Source: Acidobacteriota bacterium (GTDB lineage Bacteria; Acidobacteriota; Terriglobia; Terriglobales; Acidobacteriaceae). Taken from it: a DNA stretch of 64,000 bases. The position numbers were made by a program, and so were the translations under genes. The notes under the pieces are model-generated. The model was not told the origin of the DNA. It searched no databases and saw only the letters and a list, made by a program, of their open reading frames with translations. Positions 29,101 to 34,602 of this stretch are shown here, one piece after another. The first letter of the stretch is position 1, and each line of letters starts with the position of its first letter. The stretch covers positions 62,001 to 126,000 of the forward strand of contig QIBA01000040.1 in NCBI GenBank assembly GCA_003225175.1, in the 5' to 3' direction.

Positions 29101-29270
29101 ATGCCTTTGACGCCACTGATCTGACCAAGGAGTTGTACAACAGCAATCAGGCCAGCGGCGCGCGGGATACGTTGGATTTCACAGCGAAATGGTCGGCTCC
29201 GCTCGTGGCGAACGGCAGAGTCTATGTCGCCACCACGGGACAGTTTGCTGCATTTGGTCTGTTGCCGTAA
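23133..29270 (+). CDS. Giant secreted fibronectin-III / LamG / beta-propeller protein
   Basis: A 2045-residue exported protein; GTG 23133 has AAGGGG six bases upstream. Order: signal peptide (about 1-30); a beta-rich domain A (about 31-240, VQGNYSCPQSAQTTVAV); six fibronectin-III units (about 245-815); a concanavalin/LamG-like domain (about 818-1029: AYPMNEGSG, WYHVAGVYN, TIDEVRVYSRALSAAEI); a seventh unit; a second copy of domain A (about 1135-1343); an eighth unit; an Ig-like segment (about 1445-1526); and a C-terminal PQQ/quinoprotein-like beta-propeller (about 1527-2045: VYVATEHDSVYAFDADG). All eight fibronectin units carry a CxxxxC loop (RCQGAGC type). It has the look of a surface adhesin or matrix protein. 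No sortase, exosortase or anchor signal is seen at its C-terminus (ends AAFGLLP). A strong sigma-54-type promoter lies upstream. Confidence 0.88.
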   Translation: MLLTNRRRFAAAAIAAVAFSVFMPCSLTAAISYVQGNYSCPQSAQTTVAVTYTKAQVAGDLNVVVIGWNDATATIASVTDTAGNQYLRAGNPTIRTGNPAISQSIYYAKNIASAAASANAVTVAFSVAAAFPDIRILEYAGLDLANPLDVFVGSTGNSSTTSSGAVTTTNANDLLVAGNTIETFTTGAGTGFTSRLITNPDSDIAEDRTTTTAGSYSATASLGGTGAWVMQMAAFRAAGAVVDTTPPTAPTNLGATAASTTQINLSWTASTDNVAVSNYLVEQCPGAGCTNFSQIGTSTTTTFNNSGLASGTTYSYRVRATDAAGNFSNYSNVASATTLSPPPVPTNLSAAANSATSISVSWSASAGATGYTLQRCQGAGCSNFAQVATPTVTNYTDTNLASGTSYSYRVQASNANGASAFSTAVSATTQTPPSAPGNLTPSVPSTTEIDLSWTASTSSVGLANYIVQRCQGAGCTNYAQIASFAANITTYNDTGLTASTTYSYRVQASDTFGNLSAFSNVASATTQGPPSTPTNLGATVISATQINLSWNASSSSAGLANYIVQRCQGAGCTNFSQIGTPTGTSLSDTGLAQGTTYVYRVQAKDVNGNLSGFSNSASATTQTPPSAPSNVNANATSATQITVTWTASSSTVGLANYIVQRCQGSGCTNFAQVGTPTATTFNDSGLTSTTTYNYQVQAIDTAGNLSAFSAVAAATTQTPQPPSAPGNLSATAVGGSQINLSWTASTSNVGLANYVVQRCQGTGCTNFAQIASPTGTSYSDTGLSAGTSYSYQVQAIDNAAVAGPFSNVATATTLSSVGLLVAYPMNEGSGPTTVDVSGAGITGVLQATTWTSAGKYGNALSFNGSSSYVDLGAPSILRTTASMTWEAWVFAVANPSDDGQIIAYSNTTGWQLKTSPDTGPRTFGVAVSSTAGRVQRYSKTVLTLNTWYHVAGVYNAAAQTLDIYVNGVLDDGVLRGTVPAAQVLPTGINVNIGRRTGGFYFNGTIDEVRVYSRALSAAEIQADMNTPLVVPTTQGPPSPPGNVSATTINSSQINLNWTASTSTVGIANYIVQRCQGAGCTNFVQVATPTGTSYSDLGLASNTTYVYQVLAKDTAGTLSTPSNPATATTSGGASQPIVFVQGNYADPQSSQTTLSVPYTSAQSSGNLNIVIVGWNNSTSNIASVTDTKGNNYTVAAAPISISGIATQTIYYAKNIASAAAGGNAVTVTFTNSASFPDIRILEYSGLDTLNPLDTAGGLTGNSATSSSGSITTVNPNDLLVAGNTVQTLTTGPGPGYSTRVLSSPDADIAEDQIVSAATTYSATAPVSPAGAWIMQLVAFRAAPVVADSTPPTAPTNLLANAISGSQVDLTWTASTDNIGVAGYLIERCQGASCSNFAQIATSTATGFSDTGLVAGVTYSYRVRATDSAGNLSPYSGTATVTTLGFTVTPKTATLTPILTQQFTATTSGITWSVDGVVGGNATSGTISTNGLYTPPSASGTHTITGTSSSPVQSVNATAYVSNYPGTYTRDFDKLRTGLNPSETVLTPTNVNAVQFGKLFSNAIDGTADASPLYVPSVNISGVLHNVVYVATEHDSVYAFDADGRQTAPLWQRSFINPSSGITSVPPGDTGECCDISPEIGITGTPVIDPSTNTLYVVVKTKEVQGGSTNYFHRLHALDLSTGAEKLGGPVSIQASAPGSGAGSSGGQIAFQPLRENQRAALLLNNGVVYIAFGGHGDVSPYHGWILGYNATTLQQVMKFLASPNDNGVRVTGGGQGAGVWQSGDGLATDSTGNIFFVTGNGIFDVNTGGPDYGDSFVKLSTSGQVLDYFTPHDQQNMNDLDIDLGSGGVILLPDQPGAHPHMAITAGKNGTIYLVDRDNMGHYNSNNDNQIVQTVVNIFPNGTKSTGNFKAAVHWNSRLFFSADADNIKCFTLNNGLMSTAPVSTSSLFLNYPGATLGLSANGLTNAILWAIQRVDLNPDGGGVRGPGSLHAFDATDLTKELYNSNQASGARDTLDFTAKWSAPLVANGRVYVATTGQFAAFGLLP
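23870..27460 (+). repeat. Eight-fold fibronectin-III coding repeat
   Basis: About 285-bp units encoding near-identical cores (YIVQRCQGAGCTNFAQI type) at roughly 23870, 24157, 24424, 24720, 25003, 25290, 26235 and 27175. The first six are contiguous; units seven and eight are separated from them by the LamG-like domain and by the second copy of domain A respectively. The similarity is high enough that recombination between units could change copy number. Confidence 0.85.
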
Positions 29271-29288
29271 ATGGCGCTCTGGCTTAGG

Positions 29289-29315
29289 GCAGAGACGGAT
29301 GATCTGCGTCTCTGC
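29289..29315 (+). terminator. Hairpin after giant gene, no T-tract
   Basis: GCAGAGACG, 9-nt loop, CGTCTCTGC: a perfect 9-bp stem 19 bp after the stop codon. There is no following run of T, so it is at best a non-canonical terminator or an mRNA 3'-end stabiliser. Confidence 0.45.
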
Positions 29316-29499
29316 TCCGCTTGGAGCGCTTCTGAACCACGGAAGAACATGCAGAATTGTGTCTCCGCGATGTGCAAACTCTTGCACAGGCTACCTGCTC
29401 AAGTTTCAGCGCGGGAATTTAGACCTCGTCTAAGCAGCTGAAAATAAGAATTTTGCCATTGACTCTTCGGTGGACAGGCGCTGCCGTCTCTCTTCCAAG

Positions 29500-29515
29500 T
29501 GGCAGGGTACGTGCA
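29500..29515 (+). promoter_or_regulatory. Sigma-54 (-24/-12) promoter candidate of first EPS glycosyltransferase
   Basis: TGGCAGGGTACGTGCA: GG-N10-GC spacing, 10 of 12 fixed positions of TGGCACG-N4-TTGC(A/T). The predicted transcript start is about 120 nt before ATG 29646. Confidence 0.5.
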
Positions 29516-29645
29516 TTCCGAGGCGTGAGGGTGATCGCAAGGGGACGTCGCTGCGCAAAGTGGCTGCGCGGCTGTGTGTCCGGGGGCTGAGAGCCCCTCG
29601 GCCACCTCCAGCCGGATCGCGCGTTTTCGAGATTTCCTGTCAGGC

Positions 29646-30689
29646 ATGATGGACACTTCACAACCTCTGGTCAGCGTTGTCACCCCTGTGTACAACGGGG
29701 CGAAGTACCTCGTCGAGTGCATTGAAAGCGTGCTGTCCCAGACCTATCAAAACTGGGAATACATCATCGTCAACAACTGCAGCACGGATGCGACGCTGGA
29801 GATTGCCGAGAAATACGCTGCTTCGGAGCGAAGAATTCGGGTTGTCACCAATTCCAGCTTCGTCAACGTCATTGAGAATCACAACATCGGATTCCGGCTG
29901 ATCTCGAAAGAAAGCGAGTACTGCAAGATTGTCTGTGCCGACGACTGGATCTATCCCGAATGTCTAAGCCGCATGGTCGAGGTGGGAGAGAAACATCCAT
30001 CGGCGGCTGTGATTGGAGCCTACGTTGTTAGTAGCCGCGGTGTAACGCTCGCCGGGCTTCCTGTGGGCAAGTCGATATTCAGCGGTTACGACGTTTGCCG
30101 CTCCCATCTCTTTGGAGGCCCCGAGGTCATGGGAGCGCCTTCGGCTGTGCTGTATCGCAGCGAGGTGATCCGGAAACGCGAAGACTTCTTTCCCGGAACG
30201 GCTCCGTCTGCCGATGCCGCTGTGTATTACGAGATCTTGCGCGACTGGGATTTCGGCTTTGTGCATCAGATTCTCTCGTTCGAGCGCGTTCACGACCAAG
30301 CTCTGAGCGGTGGACAACGGCAATTACACGCATTCCTGCTGGATAAAATCGCTTTTCTCAAGCGGTATGCCGGCGCCTATGGGACGCCCGAAGAGCAGAG
30401 CGAGCGATTCCGTCAACTGATGAACGAGTACTACGGCACGCTGGCCACGGCGCTGGTACATCGCTATCCCAGGAGTTACTGGGACTATCACCAGAAGCGT
30501 CTCAGCGAAGTTGGGTTGTCGATTGAAGGCAGCCGCCTTGCCAGGGCTCTTGTGACCAAAGCCTTGAATTTGATTCTGAATCCGAAGCGGGCTTACGCAA
30601 GGTTTTTTCATGCGTCGGAGAAGCGCTGGCGACCCTCTTTCTCTCTCCCCAGGATCGCAAGTGAGGAACAGCCGAACCAGGCGCCTTGA
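29646..30689 (+). CDS. Family-2 glycosyltransferase
   Basis: A 347-residue GT-A fold inverting glycosyltransferase. The N-terminal nucleotide-sugar site reads VSVVTPVYNGAKYLVECIES, with NNCSTDAT (the usual Asp-containing N-D/N-S-T-D turn) and a DxD-like acidic pair in VCADDWIYPE, around residue 95. No membrane segment is visible, so it likely acts at the cytoplasmic face on a lipid-linked sugar. In-frame sequence upstream of 29646 (to 29574) is unlike the family; the ATG at 29646 or 29649 fits the first beta strand. It is the first gene of the EPS region, followed at 60 bp by the Cys-motif protein. The sugar donor cannot be predicted. Confidence 0.87.
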   Translation: MMDTSQPLVSVVTPVYNGAKYLVECIESVLSQTYQNWEYIIVNNCSTDATLEIAEKYAASERRIRVVTNSSFVNVIENHNIGFRLISKESEYCKIVCADDWIYPECLSRMVEVGEKHPSAAVIGAYVVSSRGVTLAGLPVGKSIFSGYDVCRSHLFGGPEVMGAPSAVLYRSEVIRKREDFFPGTAPSADAAVYYEILRDWDFGFVHQILSFERVHDQALSGGQRQLHAFLLDKIAFLKRYAGAYGTPEEQSERFRQLMNEYYGTLATALVHRYPRSYWDYHQKRLSEVGLSIEGSRLARALVTKALNLILNPKRAYARFFHASEKRWRPSFSLPRIASEEQPNQAP

Positions 30690-30748
30690 TCTTGTTTTCA
30701 GCTGATGGTTGTGTTGATGAAGGTTAGAAATTCTTTCATGGAGAGTAT

Positions 30749-31882
30749 GTGAAGAGTAAGGAGAAGTTGAGCGCGGGTGATTGGGTGCAGGTCCGTGGTA
30801 GAGGGGAGATCCTGCGAACTCTGGATTCTCGAGGCTGTCTGGACGAAATGCCGTTCATGCCCGAGATGTTTGCATTCTGCGGCAAGAAATTCAGGGTCTA
30901 CAAGCGCGCACACAAGACTTGTGACACTGTATTTCCGATCCGCGGACGACGCGTGGCAGATACCGTTCATCTGGAAACCCGTTGCAACGGAGCCGCGCAC
31001 GGCGGGTGCCAGGCTGGATGTCTTCTCTTTTGGAAGACAGCATGGCTGATTCCGCTCAACGACGATGGAAGCCCGAAGGACCCTGAGGCAAGGAATGACA
31101 ACGTTGCCAGCGCCTCGAAAAGGTCATCAGGCTGCACCGAATCCGATGTCTGGAATAACGCTCGGCCTCACAATGGAACATCGGGTCCGAAGTATATGTG
31201 CCAGGCAACGCAATTGCCGTATTACACGAGCGATCTGAAGTGGTGGGAATTGTGGCAGTACCTGGAAGACTACACCTCTGGCAATATCGGCCTCTGGCGC
31301 ATCGTTTGCGGTCTGGCTTACTCCGCGTACTACAACCTCATCCAAGCGGGTATCGGTTTAGGAGCTCCACTGCGTGAGTTATACGACCTCTTTCATCCTT
31401 TTCGTGGAGGCAAGAAGTTTCCTCGCAGGACAGGGTCAATTCCCAAAGGACAGGCTACGCCTGCAGCGGTTTTGGATCTTCAGCCCGGGGAACTTGTTCG
31501 CGTCAAGTCGCATGATGAGATCCTGCGCACTTTAAATACGGATTGCTCGAATCGCGGAATGCGTTGGGATGCAGAGATGGTTCCGTACTGCGGTAAGACC
31601 TTTCGCGTGTTGGACCGCGTCACCAAGATCGTGAACGAGCAGACCGGATTTATGCAGGAGATGAAAACTCCCTGCATCATCCTGGACAACGTCATTTGTC
31701 AGTCACGCTACAGTCAGTGCAGCATGTTTTGTCCGCGAAGCATTTATTCCTATTGGCGGGAAATCTGGCTGGAACGAGTTGAGCAGAAGAAGCCCCGTCG
31801 AGAGCCGCAGGAGGCGGCTCCGGAATTGTGCAGCTCGCAGAGGGATGCGTCACAGCTTGTCGAGATCGGGCCCGCTCAATGA
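30749..31882 (+). CDS. Uncharacterised internally duplicated Cys-motif protein
   Basis: 377 residues, GTG start, no signal peptide or membrane segment; I do not assign a function. Two homologous halves flank a unique middle. The first half (about 7-103) has GDWVQVRGRGEILRTLD, FCGKKFRV (C44), then C79, C87 and C91 in CNGAAHGGCQAGC followed by FWKTAWL. The second half (about 246-344) has GELVRVKSHDEILRTLN, YCGKTFRV (C281), then C317, C324 and C328 in CQSRYSQCSMFC followed by YWREIWLERV. The paired Cys plus CX6-7CX3C pattern suggests a metal or Fe-S site in each half. The middle (about 130-220) contains a CQATQLP segment and aromatic-rich helices. It sits between two glycosyltransferases, implying a role in EPS or sugar modification. 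I have a general impression of similar unannotated proteins in other glycan clusters, which I could not check. Confidence 0.75.
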   Translation: MKSKEKLSAGDWVQVRGRGEILRTLDSRGCLDEMPFMPEMFAFCGKKFRVYKRAHKTCDTVFPIRGRRVADTVHLETRCNGAAHGGCQAGCLLFWKTAWLIPLNDDGSPKDPEARNDNVASASKRSSGCTESDVWNNARPHNGTSGPKYMCQATQLPYYTSDLKWWELWQYLEDYTSGNIGLWRIVCGLAYSAYYNLIQAGIGLGAPLRELYDLFHPFRGGKKFPRRTGSIPKGQATPAAVLDLQPGELVRVKSHDEILRTLNTDCSNRGMRWDAEMVPYCGKTFRVLDRVTKIVNEQTGFMQEMKTPCIILDNVICQSRYSQCSMFCPRSIYSYWREIWLERVEQKKPRREPQEAAPELCSSQRDASQLVEIGPAQ

Positions 31883-31978
31883 TCAGGACCACTCCCAAAA
31901 CCGCCTTACGATTGGCATGCAATGAAGTAAGGCTGCGGTTTGCGCTGACGATCACCTCGATAACCGTCCGATTTTGAT

Positions 31979-33199
31979 ATGAGCAGATCGCCGCGCATTC
32001 TCTATGTAACGTCACGCTGGCCCGATGCTGCGGGTACAGGTGCGCATCTTCGCTCCCTGAATCTGCTCCGCGGCCTCGAACAGATGGGATCTGTTGAAGT
32101 GTTGGTTCTGAATGCGGAAAACAGGGACGAAGATCTTGCATTGGGACGCGGGCGCTGGTTGCGGCATTCAGCGGCCATTCGCGTGAATGCCCAACCCAAC
32201 TCCGGGTTTGTGGACCAGCTCGCATGGACGATCGACCCAAAACGGTCTTATCCGAACGGCTGGTCCATATCGGAGCAAGACGCACAGTATGTGAGAAATA
32301 AGGCCAGAGACTTTGATTTGGTTTGGTTCTACAAGCTCGTCTCCCCAGACCTGTTTCCAGATGGGAGTTGGCCGTCCTCTGTTGTGGACATCGATGACTT
32401 ACCCAGCAGTTATGAGCGCCGCACTCTGAAAATGGCTGGCGGTCTGGGAGAACGCATACTTACGGCAAGGCGCTTGTTTACCTGGCGTAGGCGAGAAAGA
32501 CTGCTTGGCGATCGCTTTTCAGTGCTGAGTGTTTGCAGCGAAGAAGATAAGCGGTATTTGAAGGATCTAGGTCTCGCCCGACCGATTCATGTCATACCCA
32601 ATGGTTTCGACGAGCCGCTCGGTGACTGGACGCGGGCCCTGGCCAATCCGCCTCGGATCGGATTTGTGGGGAGACTTGATCATGAACCCAATCGGGATGG
32701 CATCCAATGGTTCATAGATCATTGCTGGTCTCGGATAAAGTCCGTGATTCCTAATCTGAAACTGCGACTCGTCGGCCCTGGCACCGAGCTTCTTCAGGAC
32801 TCGCAGCTGGACATCGAGAGTCTCGGCTGGCTTCCAAGCGTGACCGAAGAGATGAAGACCTGGTCGGTGATGGTGGTCCCAATACGGCTGGGCGCGGGAA
32901 CCTGCGTGAAGGTAGCGCATGGCTTCAGTCAAAGGTGCCCAATCGTATCGACATCTCTCGGTGCTCGCGGATACGATTGCCTGCACGAACGGGAGATGTA
33001 TATCGCGGACTCTCCAGAGATGTTTGCCAGTGCTTGCGTCGAACTCGTGCGGGACTTAGATAAAGCTCAGCCGCTCGCAGAAAGAGCATGGGACTACTTC
33101 GTGGAGAAGTGGAGTTGGAAGTCAATCTATCCGAAGGTCTGGGCAGCGGCCGAAGATTGCCTCAGCCAGAGCGAGGCAACAGCTTCGTATTCAGTGTGA
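31979..33199 (+). CDS. Family-4/1 glycosyltransferase (exosortase-locus type)
   Basis: A 406-residue GT-B fold transferase. The N-terminal domain opens RILYVTSRWPDAAGTGAHLR, and the C-terminal donor domain has IGFVGRLDHEPNRDG, the loop LRLVGPG and PIRLGAGTCVKVAHGFSQ near residue 310, with the usual C-terminal VVPIRLGAGT...K pattern. The arrangement matches sugar transferases annotated as PEP-CTERM/EpsH1-associated (TIGR03087 type), which agrees with the adjacent exosortase; the subfamily call is from memory of the pattern. It converges on the exosortase gene with only 30 bp between stops, where TTGGC-GT-GCCAA forms a weak hairpin. Confidence 0.85.
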   Translation: MSRSPRILYVTSRWPDAAGTGAHLRSLNLLRGLEQMGSVEVLVLNAENRDEDLALGRGRWLRHSAAIRVNAQPNSGFVDQLAWTIDPKRSYPNGWSISEQDAQYVRNKARDFDLVWFYKLVSPDLFPDGSWPSSVVDIDDLPSSYERRTLKMAGGLGERILTARRLFTWRRRERLLGDRFSVLSVCSEEDKRYLKDLGLARPIHVIPNGFDEPLGDWTRALANPPRIGFVGRLDHEPNRDGIQWFIDHCWSRIKSVIPNLKLRLVGPGTELLQDSQLDIESLGWLPSVTEEMKTWSVMVVPIRLGAGTCVKVAHGFSQRCPIVSTSLGARGYDCLHEREMYIADSPEMFASACVELVRDLDKAQPLAERAWDYFVEKWSWKSIYPKVWAAAEDCLSQSEATASYSV

Positions 33200-33229
33200 C
33201 CTTGGCGTGCCAAAATTGATCAGCCGGAC

Positions 33230-34138
33230 TTACGACTCAGAAGCATGCGAAAGCTCGCGGAAGCCGGATGGTTCTTTCGCAGAAACCGATTCTTCTCGAT
33301 TTTCGGATCGCCGCAACAGTCTCCACAACGGGTAGAGAGCGGCCAGGCCAAGCAGATAAAAAACGATTCCGCCCTTGTGATGAAAGCTGCCGGTCAGGAA
33401 TCTCATATCAACATGCACCGCAAGTAGCGTTAGCGTCACAATGCGGAGGGCATTCTTAGCAATAGAGACGGGTATCGCCAGCAGAACCAGAATGAAACGG
33501 CGAGAAGACGTGTGCAGCGTCTCGTAACCAATCAGCAGCAGAGTAAAGACCAGGGCCATGCTGGAATTGATGCCGCTACACTCCTTGGCCACCTCGATCG
33601 TCACTCCGGGAATGTGCAGCAAAAAACCATCACGAAAAACCGGCACCCCGAGCAGCGAGAACAAGAAATCAGCTGTGGCCGTGGAACTGGTTTGAAGAGC
33701 AGCGATGATGCCGCCGGCCACAGATGCCGGTAATGGAACGCTCAGCCAAAGCAGAAACAACGGAAATAAGGCACGCCCCATCGCGCCCCTGCCAAACGCC
33801 AATAGAAATATGCCGAGCACAGACAAGAGCAAGGCCGCGTACCTGAGTTCAAGCGCAACGAATGAATTGGCTTTAGGCAGGGAACCGAAGAACGTGACTG
33901 CTGAAAGGACGATACCGGCAGCTATCGCAATGGGTCCGAGAAGGACATCGCAGCCGAGATTCGAAAAAACATCCTGGCGTCTCGACCAAAGCAAGTAGAG
34001 AGCAAAGAGTGGAACCAGGATCGCATACGAACCATAGCCGTTTTGCAGCGAGAGTCTAAAGATCTCATGCAGCGGCTTCCACGCCGCCGCCACAGCCATG
34101 AGTGCCAGGAAAACGAAGATGCCCGTTCGTGCGCGCAA
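33230..34138 (-). CDS. Exosortase (membrane transpeptidase of protein-sorting/EPS systems)
   Basis: 302 residues with about eight predicted membrane helices. The three catalytic residues of the exosortase/archaeosortase family are present: Cys187 in KECSGINSS, Arg232 in IAKNALRIV, and His253/254 in FHHKGGIVFY. Exosortases cleave C-terminal PEP-CTERM-like signals and transfer the protein to a surface acceptor, usually in EPS-producing bacteria. There is no fused EpsI domain. The TTG start at 34138 lacks a good ribosome site; ATG at residue 14 is an alternative, but it would shorten the first helix. No target protein with a PEP-CTERM-like tail is encoded in the window. A sigma-54-like promoter lies about 84 nt ahead on this strand. 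Confidence 0.92.
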   Translation of the reverse strand: MRARTGIFVFLALMAVAAAWKPLHEIFRLSLQNGYGSYAILVPLFALYLLWSRRQDVFSNLGCDVLLGPIAIAAGIVLSAVTFFGSLPKANSFVALELRYAALLLSVLGIFLLAFGRGAMGRALFPLFLLWLSVPLPASVAGGIIAALQTSSTATADFLFSLLGVPVFRDGFLLHIPGVTIEVAKECSGINSSMALVFTLLLIGYETLHTSSRRFILVLLAIPVSIAKNALRIVTLTLLAVHVDMRFLTGSFHHKGGIVFYLLGLAALYPLWRLLRRSENREESVSAKEPSGFRELSHASES

Positions 34139-34232
34139 CGAAGAGAAATTCAGGAAGCTGTCCCCCGCATACCGGTCACACCAACTAGCAAGCGGCTCAG
34201 TTGGCTTTGGACGTTGACTGAATGTCTAGTAG

Positions 34233-34248
34233 TGCAATTTTGCTTCCA
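34233..34248 (-). promoter_or_regulatory. Sigma-54 (-24/-12) promoter candidate of exosortase
   Basis: Minus strand TGGAAGCAAAATTGCA: GG-N10-GC spacing, intact TTGCA at -12, 9 of 12 fixed positions. The predicted transcript start is about 34222, giving an 84-nt leader. It lies beside the sigma-54 activator gene. Confidence 0.5.
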
Positions 34249-34417
34249 CCCTGTCCTCGTCAGAACGCCTCGAAAATAAGTGATCTCAACCTCTCTATAC
34301 GCGCTTAGTCGCTACTGCGTCCCCCAAATTCTGCCCTTGAGCTTTTGCTGCACCGCTTCTGAGGAAACAGAAATTGCTCCTTCCATGAGCTTCGATTTCC
34401 CATTTCAGAGAAATGTG

Positions 34418-34456
34418 GAAAGAGTTTTCACATTGCAGTGGAAATCATTTTCACAC
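34418..34456. repeat. Direct repeat TGGAAA-N4-TTTTCACA
   Basis: TGGAAAGAGTTTTCACA (starting about 34418) and TGGAAATCATTTTCACA (starting about 34440) are two 17-bp copies, 22 bp apart (two helical turns), with only three mismatches. Each contains a partial dyad (GAAA...TTTTC). The spacing and position between the divergent exosortase and activator genes suit upstream activator sites, though no regulator is known to bind them. Confidence 0.55.
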
Positions 34457-34602
34457 CCAATTGGGGATGCTGGCTGGACCGGGGCTATGGCTGAAAAAAG
34501 CAGCGAAAATTCTGCCTGACACATATTGGTATTGCGCAGCTAAATATCTTAAATTCAGCATCTTGCAGATGGGTCGCCGGAATCGTTTGGTTCATCACTC
34601 CG

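Larger units (their letters stand above)
29271..29645. other. Intergenic region before EPS locus
   Basis: 375 bp. It contains a hairpin after the giant gene (29289-29315), then GC-rich sequence open in several frames on both strands but without coding character, and a strong sigma-54-like element (29500-29515). Part of the GC-rich block could be a dispersed repeat. Confidence 0.45.
34139..34602. other. Divergent promoter region, exosortase / sigma-54 activator
   Basis: 464 bp, AT-rich, no credible gene. A sigma-54-like site faces the exosortase (34233-34248, minus strand). Repeated GTGGAAA-N-(G/C)ATTTTCACA-like sequences around 34411-34456 (TGGAAAGAGTTTTCACA, TGGAAATCATTTTCACA) could be regulator binding sites. 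Confidence 0.5.

Noticed and set aside
29419-29722. 80-107-residue minus-strand frames before the first EPS glycosyltransferase
   Set aside because: They overlap the start of the glycosyltransferase, and their sequence lacks coding character.
34470-34490. TGG-N8-GGGC string on the + strand before the activator gene
   Set aside because: GG-N10-GC spacing occurs, but the -12 box is GGGC instead of TTGC, so it is not a convincing sigma-54 site.
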